Origin: G965276765 sp965276825
GTDB taxonomy: Bacteria > Actinomycetota > Acidimicrobiia > Acidimicrobiales > Palsa-688
NCBI GenBank assembly: GCA_965276825.1
Contig: OZ255630.1
Location: 3,782,001-3,846,000, forward strand
Direction of reading: 5' to 3'
DNA length: 64,000 bases
Below, in pieces: positions 41,853 to 51,128 of the stretch. The position numbers and the translations under genes were made by a program. Every line of letters starts with the position of its first letter. Position 1 is the stretch's first letter. Below the pieces are notes generated by a model that saw only the letters and a list, made by a program, of their open reading frames with translations, made no database searches and was not told the DNA's origin.

Positions 41853-43019
41853 TCAGGGGCGGGCGGGCAGCCCGAGGTCGCGCGCGATCAGCATCCGCTG
41901 CACCTCGGAGGTCCCCTCGCCGATCTCGAGGATCTTGGCGTCCCGGTAGAAGCGGCCGACCGGCGTGTCGTTGACGAACCCGTAGCCGCCGAAGATCTGC
42001 GTGGCGTCGCGGGCGTTGTCCATGGCCGCGTCGGACGCGGCCAGCTTGGCCAGCGCCGCCTGCCGCTTGACGGGCTGGCCGGCGACCAACCGCTCGGCCG
42101 CGTCGTGCCACGCCAAGCGGGCCAGGTGGGTGCGCAGCTCCATGTCGGCGATCTTGAACTGCAGCACCTGGTACTCGCTGATCTTGTGGCCGAAGGCCTC
42201 CCGCTCGTCGACGTAGCGCAGGCACTCGTCGACGCAGCCCTGGGCGAGGCCGACGGAGAGCGCGGCGATGGCCACCCGCCCTTCGTCGAGGGTCTGGAGG
42301 AACTGGGCGTAGCCCCGGCCCTCCTCGCCGAGCAGGTTGGCCGCCGGCACCCGCACGTCGACGAAGGACAGCTCGTGGGTGTCCGACGAGCACCAGCCCA
42401 CCTTGGAGTACGCGGGGGCGACGGTGAATCCCGGCGTGCCCGACGGCACGATGATGGCCGAGATCTCCGGCTTGCCCGCCGCGGCGCCGGTGACCGCGGT
42501 GACCGTGACCAGCCCGGTGATGTCGGTCCCGGAGTTGGTGATGAAGGCCTTGGACCCGTTGATCACCCAGTCGTCGCCGTCGCGCACGGCGGTGGTCCTG
42601 GTCCCGCCGGCGTCGGAGCCGCCGCCCGGCTCGGTCAGGCCGAAGGCGCCGAGGATCTCGCCCCGGCACAGCCGGGGCAGCCACTCCTGCTTCTGGGCCT
42701 CCGTGCCGAACCGGAAGATCGGGGCTGCGCCGAGGCCCACGCCGGCCTCGAGGGTGATGGCCACCGACGAGTCGACCCTGGCCAACTCCTCGAGCACCAG
42801 GCAGAGGGCGTAGTAGTCACCGCCCATGCCGCCGTACTCCTCGGGGAAGGGAAGCCCGAAGAGGCCCATGGCGCCCATCTTGGCCACCAGGTCGTAGGGG
42901 AAGGCCTCGCGTCGGTACAGGTCGGCGATGACCGGCGCCACCTCGGTGTGGGCGAAGCGGTCGACGGTCCGTCGCAGCTCCTCGTAGACGGCGGTGAGCC
43001 CCTCGTCGGTGACGGTCAT
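41853..43019 (-). CDS. acyl-CoA dehydrogenase, probably isovaleryl-CoA dehydrogenase
   Basis: 388 residues. The family signatures are ILGAFGLTEPGGGSDAGGTR near residue 120, INGSKAFITNSG, and the C-terminal YGFVNDTPVGRFYRDAKILE plus IGEGTSEVQRMLIARDLGLP. The gene overlaps the upstream biotin carboxylase gene as ATGA and is the third gene of an operon with methylcrotonyl-CoA carboxylase-like subunits. That arrangement matches leucine degradation (isovaleryl-CoA to 3-methylcrotonyl-CoA). The specific substrate is inferred from context. Confidence 0.88.
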   Translation of the reverse strand: MTVTDEGLTAVYEELRRTVDRFAHTEVAPVIADLYRREAFPYDLVAKMGAMGLFGLPFPEEYGGMGGDYYALCLVLEELARVDSSVAITLEAGVGLGAAPIFRFGTEAQKQEWLPRLCRGEILGAFGLTEPGGGSDAGGTRTTAVRDGDDWVINGSKAFITNSGTDITGLVTVTAVTGAAAGKPEISAIIVPSGTPGFTVAPAYSKVGWCSSDTHELSFVDVRVPAANLLGEEGRGYAQFLQTLDEGRVAIAALSVGLAQGCVDECLRYVDEREAFGHKISEYQVLQFKIADMELRTHLARLAWHDAAERLVAGQPVKRQAALAKLAASDAAMDNARDATQIFGGYGFVNDTPVGRFYRDAKILEIGEGTSEVQRMLIARDLGLPARP

Positions 43020-45076
43020 GGTCGTCGTCCTCCCCTGTCGTCGGATGCTCCGCCGGGCGCCTCGCCGGGTGCCGCGGTGACCACGGCCAGGACCTCGTCG
43101 AGCTTGACGGCCTGACCTTCGGTGACCCGGACCTCGCCGACCGTGCCGGCGACCGGTGCGGTCACCGTGTGCTCCATCTTCATGGCCTCGACCACGACGA
43201 GGGGTGCGCCGGCCTCCACCTCGTCGCCGACGGCGACGAGGACGGCAAGGACGGTGCCGGGCATGGGACTGGTCACGGGGCCTGCGCCGGGTGCGGTGGC
43301 GTCGGTCCCGACCACGAGGGGGACGGGCCGGACCGGCCAGGAGCGTCCGCCACCGCCGAGCCACTGCTCGTCGCCGCGGTCGACCCAGCTCCACGTCGTG
43401 GTGCGGCCATCGACGCTCAGCACGAGCCTCCCGTCGTCGGGCGACCCGTCGAGCCAGCGGGCCTGCAGGTGCACAGGGGCGGCGCCTTCGACCGTCGCGT
43501 GGGCGTCTGCGGCTCGCCCGGTCAGCTCCACCTCGGTCGCGTTGCCCCCGACGACGAAGCGCAGGATCGTGGGGGCCCGACCGCCGAGCCGCCAGCCTCC
43601 TGGGACGTCCCACGGGTCGACGATCGCGCCGGGGAGTGGGGAGGGCTCGGCGCGCAGGGCCCAGACCGCCGCGGCGGCCAACGCGGCGGCGGCGGCGGTG
43701 TCGCCGGCCTCGCTTCCTGCGCCGGTGAGGTCGGGCAGGACCCGCTCGACGAGCTCGGTGTCGATGGCCCCCGACACCACGTCGGGCACCGCGAGCAGGT
43801 CCTGGAGGAACCCGATGTTGGTGGTCACCCCGAGCACGGTCGTGGCCGCCAGGGCGCCCACGAGGCGCCGCCTGGCCTGGTCGCGGGTCTCGCCCCAGGC
43901 GATGACCTTGGCGAGCAGCGGGTCGTACCCGGTGCCGATCACGGAGCCGGGCGCCAGCGACGAGTCGACCCGGATCCCGGGCCCGGCCGGCTCGCGCACG
44001 GCGAGCGCGACCCCGCTGGAGGGCAGGAAGCCGCGCTCGGGGTCCTCGGCGTAGATCCTGGCCTCGACGGCGTGGCCGCTCGCCGCCGCCGCCTCCTGGC
44101 CGAAGGGGAGCCGATCTCCGGCGGCGACCCGCAGCTGGGCCTCGACCAGGTCGAGACCGGTGACGGCCTCGGTGACGGGATGCTCCACCTGGAGGCGGGT
44201 GTTCATCTCCAGGAAGAAGTACTCGTCGGGACGGTCGGCGGAGACGATGAACTCCACGGTGCCGGCGCCGACGTAGCCGCACGCCCTGGCGGCGTCCACC
44301 GCGCTGGCGCCGAGACGGTCTCGGGTCGCCTGGTCGATGAGGGGGGAGGGGGCTTCCTCGATGATCTTCTGGTGGCGGCGCTGCAGGCTGCACTCGCGCT
44401 CGCCGAGGTGCACGACCGCACCGTGGGTGTCGGCGAAGACCTGGACCTCGACGTGGCGTGGCCGGGTCACCCACCGCTCGACCAGCAGCGTGTCGTCGCC
44501 GAAGCTGGCGCGCGCCTCCCTCCTGGCCGCGGTGATGGCGGCCGGGAGGGCGCCGGCCTCCTCGACGCGGTGCATCCCCTTGCCTCCTCCGCCGGCGGAC
44601 GGCTTGACGAGCACGGGAAGGCCGATTTCCAGGGCCGCCGCCGCCAGGGCGTCGTCGTCGAGGTCGGGCTCGACGCGCCCGGGGACCACGGGGACCCCGG
44701 CGGCGGCCACCGTGGCCTTGGCCCGGATCTTGTCGCCCATGCTCTCGATGGCCGCCGGCGGCGGCCCGATCCACGTGACGCCGGCGTCGATCACCGCCCG
44801 CGCGAAGTCGGCGTTCTCCGAGAGGAAGCCGTAGCCGGGATGCACCGCATCCGCGCCGCTGGCCGCCACCGCGTCGAGGATCCGGGGGACCGACAGGTAG
44901 GTGTCCGACGCCGGCCCGGGCCCGAGGGCGATGGCCACGTCGGCATCGGTGACGTGACGCGCCGCCGCGTCGTCGTCCGCGTAGACCGCCACCGACTCGA
45001 TCCCGAGGCGGCGCAGCGTGCGCATGATGCGCACGGCGATCTCGCCGCGGTTGGCGACCAGCACGGAGCGCATCAC
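43016..45076 (-). CDS. biotin carboxylase-BCCP fusion, methylcrotonyl-CoA carboxylase alpha subunit-like
   Basis: 686 residues. Biotin carboxylase domain: SVLVANRGEIAVRIMRTLRR, GYGFLSENADFA, ATP loop KPSAGGGGKGM, ECSLQRRHQKIIEEAPSP. The C-terminal biotinyl domain has the biotin-accepting Lys in VEAMKMEHTV near residue 650. It supplies carboxybiotin to the carboxyltransferase encoded just upstream (25 bp apart). With the beta subunit of MCC type, carboxylation of 3-methylcrotonyl-CoA in leucine breakdown is most likely. ATG at 45076; the second Met at 45073 is equally possible. Confidence 0.9.
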   Translation of the reverse strand: MMRSVLVANRGEIAVRIMRTLRRLGIESVAVYADDDAAARHVTDADVAIALGPGPASDTYLSVPRILDAVAASGADAVHPGYGFLSENADFARAVIDAGVTWIGPPPAAIESMGDKIRAKATVAAAGVPVVPGRVEPDLDDDALAAAALEIGLPVLVKPSAGGGGKGMHRVEEAGALPAAITAARREARASFGDDTLLVERWVTRPRHVEVQVFADTHGAVVHLGERECSLQRRHQKIIEEAPSPLIDQATRDRLGASAVDAARACGYVGAGTVEFIVSADRPDEYFFLEMNTRLQVEHPVTEAVTGLDLVEAQLRVAAGDRLPFGQEAAAASGHAVEARIYAEDPERGFLPSSGVALAVREPAGPGIRVDSSLAPGSVIGTGYDPLLAKVIAWGETRDQARRRLVGALAATTVLGVTTNIGFLQDLLAVPDVVSGAIDTELVERVLPDLTGAGSEAGDTAAAAALAAAAVWALRAEPSPLPGAIVDPWDVPGGWRLGGRAPTILRFVVGGNATEVELTGRAADAHATVEGAAPVHLQARWLDGSPDDGRLVLSVDGRTTTWSWVDRGDEQWLGGGGRSWPVRPVPLVVGTDATAPGAGPVTSPMPGTVLAVLVAVGDEVEAGAPLVVVEAMKMEHTVTAPVAGTVGEVRVTEGQAVKLDEVLAVVTAAPGEAPGGASDDRGGRRP

Positions 45077-45101
45077 GACGCCGTCTCCTCCGGGAGCCCG
45101 G

Positions 45102-46709
45102 TCACATCCGGAACACGCCGTAGCCGACGTCGGCCAGGGGCGCGTTGGCGGTCGTGGAGAGGGCCAGGCCGAGCGCCGTGCGGGTGTCGGCCGGATCGAT
45201 GATGCCGTCGTCCCAGAGCCTGGCCGTGGCGTAGTAGGGGTTGCCCTGGGCCTCGTACTGGTCGCGCACGGGGGCCTTCAGCAGCTCCTCGTCCTCGCTC
45301 GACCAGGCGCCGTCGGCGGACTCGATCTGGTCCCGGCGGATCGTCGCCAGCACCGAAGCGGCCTGCTCACCTCCCATCACCGAGATCCTGGCGTTGGGCC
45401 ACATCCAGAGGAGCCGGGGTGAGTAGGCCCGTCCGCACATCGAGTAGTTGCCGGCGCCGAAGCTGCCACCGATCACGACGGTCAGCTTGGGCACGCGCGC
45501 GCAGGCCACGGCGGTCACCATCTTGGCCCCGTGCTTGGCGATCCCGCCGGCCTCGTAGTCGCGCCCGACCATGAAGCCGCTGATGTTCTGGAGGAACACG
45601 AGCGGGACCCGTCGCCGGTCGCACAGCTCGATGAAGTGTGCCCCCTTCATGGCCGACTCCGAGAAGAGCACCCCGTTGTTGGCCACGATCCCCACCGGGT
45701 GCCCGTGCAGGTGGCCCCACCCGCACACCAGCGTCGGACCGTACTCCGCCTTGAACTCGTTGAACCGGCTGGCGTCGACGATCCTGGCGATCACCTCCCG
45801 CACGTCGTAGGGCGTGCGCAGGTCGACCGGGACGGCGCCGTAGAGCTCGGTCGGATCCACCGTGGGCTCCTCGGTCGCCCGGAGGGCCCACGGCCGCGGC
45901 GACCTGGGGGCCAGGGTGGACACGATCTCGCGGACGATGGCCAGCGCGTGGCGGTCGTCGGTGGCCAGGTGGTCGGTGACGCCCGAGGTCCTGGCGTGCA
46001 GCAGGCCCCCGCCGAGGTCCTCGGCGCTGACCACCTCGCCGGTCGCCGCCTTGACCAGGGGAGGGCCGCCGAGGAAGATCGTGCCCTGCCCGGCGACGAT
46101 CACCGCCTCGTCGCTCATGGCGGGCACGTAGGCCCCGCCTGCAGTGCACGAGCCGAGCACCGCGGCGATCTGGGGGATGCCGCGGGCCGACATGGTGGCC
46201 TGGTTGAAGAAGATGCGCCCGAAGTGGTCACGGTCGGGGAACACGTCGTCCTGCTGGGGCAGGAAGGCGCCCCCCGAGTCCACCAGGTAGATGCACGGCA
46301 GCTGGTTGTCGCGCGCCACCTCCTGGGCGCGGAGGTGCTTCTTCACCGTCATCGGGTAGTACGTGCCGCCCTTGACGGTGGCGTCGTTGGCGACGACCAC
46401 GCACTCCCGTCCTGCGACCCGCCCGACTCCGGTGATGATCCCCGCGCCGGGCGAGTCGCCGCCGTACATCCCGTGGGCGGCCAGCGGGGAGAGCTCCAGG
46501 AAGGGTGCACCGGGATCGAGCAGGACCTCCACCCGTTGCCGCGGGAGGAGCTTCCCGCGTGCGGTGTGGCGGCGACGCGAGGCCTCGGAGCCTCCCCGGG
46601 CGGTCGTCGCCAGGGTGACCCGCAGCTCGTCGACCAGACGGCGGTGGCCGGCCTCGTTGGCGGCGAAGGCCGGGCTCCTGCGGTCGACCTCGGACTGCAG
46701 GATCCCCAT
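45102..46709 (-). CDS. liuB: carboxyltransferase, methylcrotonyl-CoA carboxylase beta subunit
   Basis: 535 residues, the length of MCC beta subunits. Diagnostic segments are FLPQQDDVFPDRDHFGRIFF, GIPQIAAVLGSCTAGGAYVP and the second lobe ISGFMVGRDYEAGGIAKHGA plus SFGAGNYSMCGRAYSPRLLW. It transfers carboxyl from biotin to 3-methylcrotonyl-CoA. ATG at 46709 was chosen over one eight codons upstream because the N-terminus then fits the family (MGILQSEVDRRSPAF). First gene of the leucine-catabolic operon; an inverted-repeat operator and a divergent TetR gene lie upstream. Confidence 0.9.
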   Translation of the reverse strand: MGILQSEVDRRSPAFAANEAGHRRLVDELRVTLATTARGGSEASRRRHTARGKLLPRQRVEVLLDPGAPFLELSPLAAHGMYGGDSPGAGIITGVGRVAGRECVVVANDATVKGGTYYPMTVKKHLRAQEVARDNQLPCIYLVDSGGAFLPQQDDVFPDRDHFGRIFFNQATMSARGIPQIAAVLGSCTAGGAYVPAMSDEAVIVAGQGTIFLGGPPLVKAATGEVVSAEDLGGGLLHARTSGVTDHLATDDRHALAIVREIVSTLAPRSPRPWALRATEEPTVDPTELYGAVPVDLRTPYDVREVIARIVDASRFNEFKAEYGPTLVCGWGHLHGHPVGIVANNGVLFSESAMKGAHFIELCDRRRVPLVFLQNISGFMVGRDYEAGGIAKHGAKMVTAVACARVPKLTVVIGGSFGAGNYSMCGRAYSPRLLWMWPNARISVMGGEQAASVLATIRRDQIESADGAWSSEDEELLKAPVRDQYEAQGNPYYATARLWDDGIIDPADTRTALGLALSTTANAPLADVGYGVFRM

Positions 46710-46738
46710 CGCACCCCCTCGTCGGCCAGCCATTTTCA

Positions 46739-46769
46739 GTTAGCGACGGCTAACTTCCCGTAAGCTAAC
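46739..46769. promoter_or_regulatory. candidate TetR operator of the leucine-catabolic operon
   Basis: GTTAGCGACGGCTAAC (46739-46754) is a 6-bp inverted repeat with a 4-bp spacer, and a third half-site GCTAAC follows at 46764-46769. It sits between the carboxyltransferase and the divergent TetR gene, the right place for autoregulated repression of both. Confidence 0.7.
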
Positions 46770-46810
46770 ATCCACTCACCGAGTTGTCCATGCCGCCGAG
46801 GCGGGGACGC

Positions 46811-47416
46811 ATGACCGAAACGGCTTCGACCACACCGACCGAGCGCAGCCGCCTCAAGGCGGACCGTCGCAGGAAGCTGCTCGAGGTGGCGGCCGGCCTC
46901 TTCGCCGAGCGCGGGTTCGGCTCCATCTCCATCGAGGAGCTGGGGGCGGCGGCCGGCGTCACCGGGCCGGCGGTCTACCGCCACTTCGCCACCAAGCAGG
47001 ACATCCTCGCCACCCTCCTGGTCGGGGTCAGCCGGCGTCTGCTCGAAGGCGGCTCGGCGGTGGTGGCCGCCGCCGGGTCCGACACCGACGCCCTGCGCGG
47101 CCTGGTGGCCTTCCACCTCGACTTCGCGCTGACCGATCCCGACCTGATCCGGGTCCACGACCGCGACCTCGCCAGCCTGACGCCCGATGACAACCGGCTG
47201 GTCCGCCGCCTGCAGCGCGCCTACCTGGAGGTGTGGGTCGCCGTCCTGCGCAGGCGGGAGCCGGCGCTGACCCTCGATGCGGCCCGTACGACGGTCCGGG
47301 CCACCTTCGGGTTGCTCAACTCCACCGCCCACGGTCGCGGCCGGCGGGACCGAGCCGAGACCGGCCGGATCCTCGGGCCCATGGCGCTGGCGTGCGTCCG
47401 CGGCGGAGGGGAGTGA
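46811..47416 (+). CDS. TetR-family transcriptional regulator
   Basis: 201 residues. The N-terminal helix-turn-helix reads RRKLLEVAAGLFAERGFGSI, then GAAAGVTGPAVYRHFATKQD. The C-terminal domain is TetR_C-like. It is divergent from the leucine/isovalerate operon, as in actinobacteria where a TetR protein controls these genes, and a clear inverted repeat lies between. ATG at 46811 has GAGGCGGGG upstream; TTG at 46784 would add nine residues. Ligand unknown, an acyl-CoA intermediate being the natural guess. Confidence 0.88.
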   Translation: MTETASTTPTERSRLKADRRRKLLEVAAGLFAERGFGSISIEELGAAAGVTGPAVYRHFATKQDILATLLVGVSRRLLEGGSAVVAAAGSDTDALRGLVAFHLDFALTDPDLIRVHDRDLASLTPDDNRLVRRLQRAYLEVWVAVLRRREPALTLDAARTTVRATFGLLNSTAHGRGRRDRAETGRILGPMALACVRGGGE

Positions 47417-47466
47417 ATGCGGGCGCCAGGGTGTTGCACGGATCAGTCCCGAACCCGGAGGTGGTC

Positions 47467-47976
47467 GTGCCCGTCCAGCAGCTGAACCATGCGGTGCTCT
47501 TCGTCTCCGACGTCGGGCGATCGGTCGAGTTCTACACGGGCGCCCTGGAGTTCCGGGTGGCCGTGTCGGTGCCGGGCCGCGCCGCCTTCCTGATCGCCGC
47601 GGGGTCCGACAACGACCACGACCTCGGCCTGTTCCAGGTCGAGCCCGCGACCGGTCCGACGAGCCAGGTCGGCCTCTACCACCTGGCCTGGGAGGTCGAC
47701 ACCCTCGGCGAGCTCCGGCGCCTGGCCGGCGTGCTCGACCGGCGGGGCGCCCTGGTCGGGGCGAGCGACCACGCCACCTCCAAGTCCCTCTACGCCAGGG
47801 ACCCCGACGGCATCGAGCTCGAGGTGGAGTGGATGGTGCCCCCTCCGCTGCTCACCGAGGCCGACCTGGCCGGGAGGACGCGAGTCGGTCCGCTCGACTT
47901 CGACGCCGAGATCGCCCGCTTCGGCGCCGACGCCGTCGGCGGGCTCGCCGGCGCCAGGGTCTTGCAGGCGGGGTAG
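47467..47976 (+). CDS. VOC-family protein (glyoxalase/extradiol dioxygenase fold)
   Basis: 169 residues. One VOC module pair is visible: LNHAVLFVSDVGRSVEFYTG with a metal-type His, GLYHLAWEVDTLGELRRLAG with a second His, and the closing Glu segment LYARDPDGIELEVEW. The family includes glyoxalase I, fosfomycin resistance proteins and catechol dioxygenases, and function cannot be set further. GTG at 47467 has CGGAGG upstream. It follows the TetR gene by 50 bp on the same strand. Confidence 0.85.
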   Translation: MPVQQLNHAVLFVSDVGRSVEFYTGALEFRVAVSVPGRAAFLIAAGSDNDHDLGLFQVEPATGPTSQVGLYHLAWEVDTLGELRRLAGVLDRRGALVGASDHATSKSLYARDPDGIELEVEWMVPPPLLTEADLAGRTRVGPLDFDAEIARFGADAVGGLAGARVLQAG

Positions 47977-47986
47977 GCGCCGCTGC

Positions 47987-49234
47987 TCAGCCGACGACCG
48001 AGACGAGCGTCCCGTAGGTCAGCTGCGGCCAGATGTGGGCCCCGACGGCGTAGGGGATCTCCACGCAGCCGAGGCTCTGGGGGGAGCCGTAGGACGACCG
48101 GCCGATGTAGTGGATGGCGTCGCCACCGTTGAAGTAGGCCACCCAGGCGACCGGATCGGCGTACCTGGACCCGTCGGGGTTGTTTCCCTTCATGGTCTGG
48201 GTGGCCAGCCGCTCGTAGACCGGGAAGGTGCCGTCGACCGTCGGCGCCGAAGGGATGCCCGTGTTGGCCGCGGTCGTGGAGATCACCCGGCCGTCGTGCC
48301 AGACCGTCAGCTGCTCGGGGAGCGCCTTGGAGGTGAGGGCGTAGGTGTAGCCATGCTGGTCGGTGGCCAGCGCGGTGTCGGGCGCCGTGGCCTTCAACAG
48401 GGCGCCCCACACGGCCGGTCCGGGCACGCCGTCGATGGCGAGGCCGTGGTCGGACTCGAAGGCCATGACCGCGCCCTTGGTCATGACCGTCGAGGTCCCG
48501 GCCTTCCACGTCGAGTGCAGCGTGGTGGGCGCCGAGGTCCACCGCCAGGTGAAGCGGCCCGCCGGCGCCCGGTAGACGGCGGCGTCGGCGGCCGCGGTCG
48601 TGGCCGAGCCGGTCCGTGTGCCGGCCGTGGTCGGGCGCCAAGACAACGGTAGGTAGCGCAGCACGGCCAGGAGCTCCTGCAGGCGGCGGACCGAACCGGC
48701 CCCGGTCGTGAACGACCAGGATCGGGCGGCGGCGAGCGCCGGGCCTGCGGCGCTGCGCAGGCCGGCGGGCACCGTGACGTGGACCGTGGTGTCCGGCGGC
48801 CAGGCGCTGGTGGGAGTGAAGCGGAGCGAGTCGGCCGAGGCGCTCCACCGGCCGGGCACGGCCGGCGTGACCGTCGGGCGCGAGGCGCCGACCGGCTGGT
48901 TGGTGTCGACGACGATGGCCGTGGTGCCGACGGCCCCGGTCACGCCGGGGGCGGGCGATACCGAGGTCACCGCGAGCGGGGGCGCCGGGGCCGTGGTGGT
49001 CGAGGTGGATCCCTTCGAACCCGTCGCCGACGTCGAAGCCGACGAGGAGCGGCTGGCGGCCGGGGAGGCGGGGTGGCCGAGCGTCGTGGGCGTGGCCGCA
49101 GGCACCGAGGGTTGGGCCGAGCCGCAACCGGCGATGCCGACCGCGGCGGCAGCCACCCCGGCGGCGAGGGCGCGGCGCCGGCGTGGTCCTCCGGGTCGAC
49201 GGGTGCGGAACGGGCTGGCGATCGGATCAGGCAT
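47987..49234 (-). CDS. lipoprotein L,D-transpeptidase with peptidoglycan-binding domain
   Basis: 415 residues. A basic N-terminus and lipobox (AAVGIAGCGS) indicate a lipoprotein. Next come a Ser/Thr/Pro linker, an Ig-like domain (about 85-180), a peptidoglycan-binding domain (GAVMAFESDHGLAIDGVPGP) and a C-terminal YkuD domain with the catalytic motif HYIGRSSYGSPQSLGCVEIP holding the active Cys. It makes 3-3 cross-links in peptidoglycan. ATG at 49234; GTG at 49243 is three codons upstream. It is 12 bp downstream of the phosphodiester glycosidase gene on the same strand. Confidence 0.9.
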   Translation of the reverse strand: MPDPIASPFRTRRPGGPRRRRALAAGVAAAAVGIAGCGSAQPSVPAATPTTLGHPASPAASRSSSASTSATGSKGSTSTTTAPAPPLAVTSVSPAPGVTGAVGTTAIVVDTNQPVGASRPTVTPAVPGRWSASADSLRFTPTSAWPPDTTVHVTVPAGLRSAAGPALAAARSWSFTTGAGSVRRLQELLAVLRYLPLSWRPTTAGTRTGSATTAAADAAVYRAPAGRFTWRWTSAPTTLHSTWKAGTSTVMTKGAVMAFESDHGLAIDGVPGPAVWGALLKATAPDTALATDQHGYTYALTSKALPEQLTVWHDGRVISTTAANTGIPSAPTVDGTFPVYERLATQTMKGNNPDGSRYADPVAWVAYFNGGDAIHYIGRSSYGSPQSLGCVEIPYAVGAHIWPQLTYGTLVSVVG

Positions 49235-49246
49235 GGCGTCCACGGT

Positions 49247-50512
49247 TCAGGGGACCGAAACGGTGAAGAAGTCACGTGACTCCGCCGTGGGGCCCAGGTA
49301 ACGGGTCGATGGGCGTTGCATCTCGGGGTACAGCTTGGTCCCCACTGCGGCGGTTGCGCGGTCAGGGGCCGAGGGATGGGTGAAGAAGTTGAACGTCACC
49401 CACTCGGGGTTGATGTCGAGGCTCATGGCCCGCACCGCGCCCGATCGCTGCAGCGACGAGGCCAGGGTCGCCGCGGTCAGGGCCGGCCCGGCGACGTAGA
49501 CCAGACCGCCGTCGGCCGTCACGCCCAGACCCGACCTGGCGACGACCGTGTTGGCGCCGAGGGTTGCGCCCCAGATCGACGAGGCGCCGCTGGCGGCGGC
49601 GGGGGTGACGCGACCGCCGTCGACGAGGGGGATCAGGTTCTGCAGGACGGCGTGCACGTGGGGGCCCATCCTCACCTCGCTACCCCAGGCGCCGACGTTC
49701 ACCCGCCCACGGTCATCGAGCACCATCGACGCCGCCCCTGGCCGCAGGGGGACCGCGATGCGCCCGCCGAGCTCGAAGCCGCCCCTGGCGTCCTGGAAGC
49801 GGAAGCCGCCGTTGAACGCGGCGACGGCGCGAGCGGCGCGGGCGCCGGTCAGGTCCGGTCGGACCGGCCAGGTGCCACCCGGCTCCTGGGCGCCGGGGAC
49901 CAGCCCGACCCGCAGGGCGCGCGGGTCGATCCAGACCGCCGTGGTGAGCTGACTGGTGTAGGTGCGGTCGGCCCGGAACTGGGCCTCGTACATCGCCGCG
50001 TGGCCGTCGACGAGCGGCCCCGTCGGCTGCCAGGCTCCCTCACCCGGTAGGGCGGGACCGGTCACGAGGGCGACCGGACGGACCGGGCGGAGCGGGCCGA
50101 GGCGACGCGCCACCCGCACCGCGCCGGCGACCGCCGGAACGGGATCGAGGGCCCGTGGCCGGCCGCCGATGGGAGGTGCCTGCGCGGCGTAGTACCACTG
50201 CTCGGCCTGGTTGACGGCGAAGCCGGCGTGGTGGGCCCGCAACCAGTCGGCCCACTTGGACACGAAGCTCTGGTTACCGGGAGTGCGCACGGCGGCGACC
50301 GCGGTGACCGAGGCCGCCCCGGCGCAGACCACGACGACCAGTGCGACCACCCGGAGCAGCGTCGCCCACCGGCCCCGACGGCGGGGCGACCTCCCGTCCG
50401 GCGACGCTCGGAGGTGCGCCCCCGGCGATCGAGGCGGCGACGGCTCGTCCCGGCGACGCAAGCGTCCCCTGGCGTGGCCGGCATCGGCCATCCGAGGGTC
50501 GAAGGTGGTCAT
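49247..50512 (-). CDS. membrane-anchored phosphodiester glycosidase (NAGPA-like) family protein
   Basis: 421 residues. One transmembrane segment near residues 55-75 (LLRVVALVVVVCAGAASVTA) after a basic, Arg-rich tail gives a membrane anchor. The extracytoplasmic part ends in a NAGPA-type domain: AVAAFNGGFRFQDARGGFEL, MVLDDRGRVNVGAWG, and AMSLDINPEWVTFNFFTHPS. Such domains cleave phosphodiester-linked sugars in cell-surface glycans. ATG at 50512 has GGAG ten bases upstream. It neighbours the L,D-transpeptidase gene, consistent with a wall-related role. Confidence 0.83.
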   Translation of the reverse strand: MTTFDPRMADAGHARGRLRRRDEPSPPRSPGAHLRASPDGRSPRRRGRWATLLRVVALVVVVCAGAASVTAVAAVRTPGNQSFVSKWADWLRAHHAGFAVNQAEQWYYAAQAPPIGGRPRALDPVPAVAGAVRVARRLGPLRPVRPVALVTGPALPGEGAWQPTGPLVDGHAAMYEAQFRADRTYTSQLTTAVWIDPRALRVGLVPGAQEPGGTWPVRPDLTGARAARAVAAFNGGFRFQDARGGFELGGRIAVPLRPGAASMVLDDRGRVNVGAWGSEVRMGPHVHAVLQNLIPLVDGGRVTPAAASGASSIWGATLGANTVVARSGLGVTADGGLVYVAGPALTAATLASSLQRSGAVRAMSLDINPEWVTFNFFTHPSAPDRATAAVGTKLYPEMQRPSTRYLGPTAESRDFFTVSVP

Positions 50513-50638
50513 GCAGGTGCAACTCCAAGGTGGGGGAAGGGCGGGCGCGGCGGCCCGCCTCGACGATCGGCGGCGGGTCGGCGGGCGCGACGCAACCGGC
50601 ACCCGCTCGTCCTCGCATCCCTCGAGTCTGCCGCGGGC

Positions 50639-50655
50639 CAGCTGAGCGTCAGCTG
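50639..50655. terminator. palindrome after the ars operon
   Basis: CAGCTGA-GCG-TCAGCTG, a perfect 7-bp inverted repeat, lies 69 bp beyond the arsC stop and 127 bp before the next minus-strand start. It could be a weak terminator or a protein site. No T run. Confidence 0.35.
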
Positions 50656-50723
50656 AAGGGTGCGACCCGCCGCGTCGGTGAGCGGGGACGGCGGCTCGCC
50701 TTCCGGTAGCGCCAGAAGGCGGA

Positions 50724-51128
50724 TCAGGAGTCGGTCAGGTCGGCGAGGAGGGCGACGACTCTGCGGTCGATCTCGTCGACGATGGGCCGGACGGCGTCGA
50801 CCGGCAGCCCGGCGGGGTCGGCGAGCTCCCAGTCGACGTACCGCTTGCCGGGATACCAGGGGCAGGCGTCGCCGCAGCCCATGGTGACCACCACGTCGGC
50901 CGCCCTGGCGTCGACGTCGGTGAGCGCCTTGGGGTGCTCCCTGGAGGGATCGAGGCCCCGCTCGGCGAGCACGGCGACCACCGACGGGTTGAGCTCGCTC
51001 CCCGGCTCGGAGCCGGCGGAGCGGACATCGACCCGCCCGGCGGCGTGGTGGTCGAGGAGGACCTTGGCGGCCAGGCTGCGCCCGGCGTTGTGGACGCAGA
51101 CGAAGAGCACGACCGGCACGTCGCTCAC
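50724..51128 (-). CDS. arsC: arsenate reductase, LMW-phosphatase type
   Basis: 134 residues. The active-site loop CVHNAGRS (Cys11) and the late Cys segment VTMGCGDACPWYPGKRYVDW identify a low-molecular-weight-phosphatase-type arsenate reductase, which reduces arsenate to arsenite using intramolecular Cys and a thiol system (thioredoxin or mycothiol). GTG at 51128 overlaps the Acr3 stop as GTGA. Last gene of the ars operon. Confidence 0.92.
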   Translation of the reverse strand: MSDVPVVLFVCVHNAGRSLAAKVLLDHHAAGRVDVRSAGSEPGSELNPSVVAVLAERGLDPSREHPKALTDVDARAADVVVTMGCGDACPWYPGKRYVDWELADPAGLPVDAVRPIVDEIDRRVVALLADLTDS

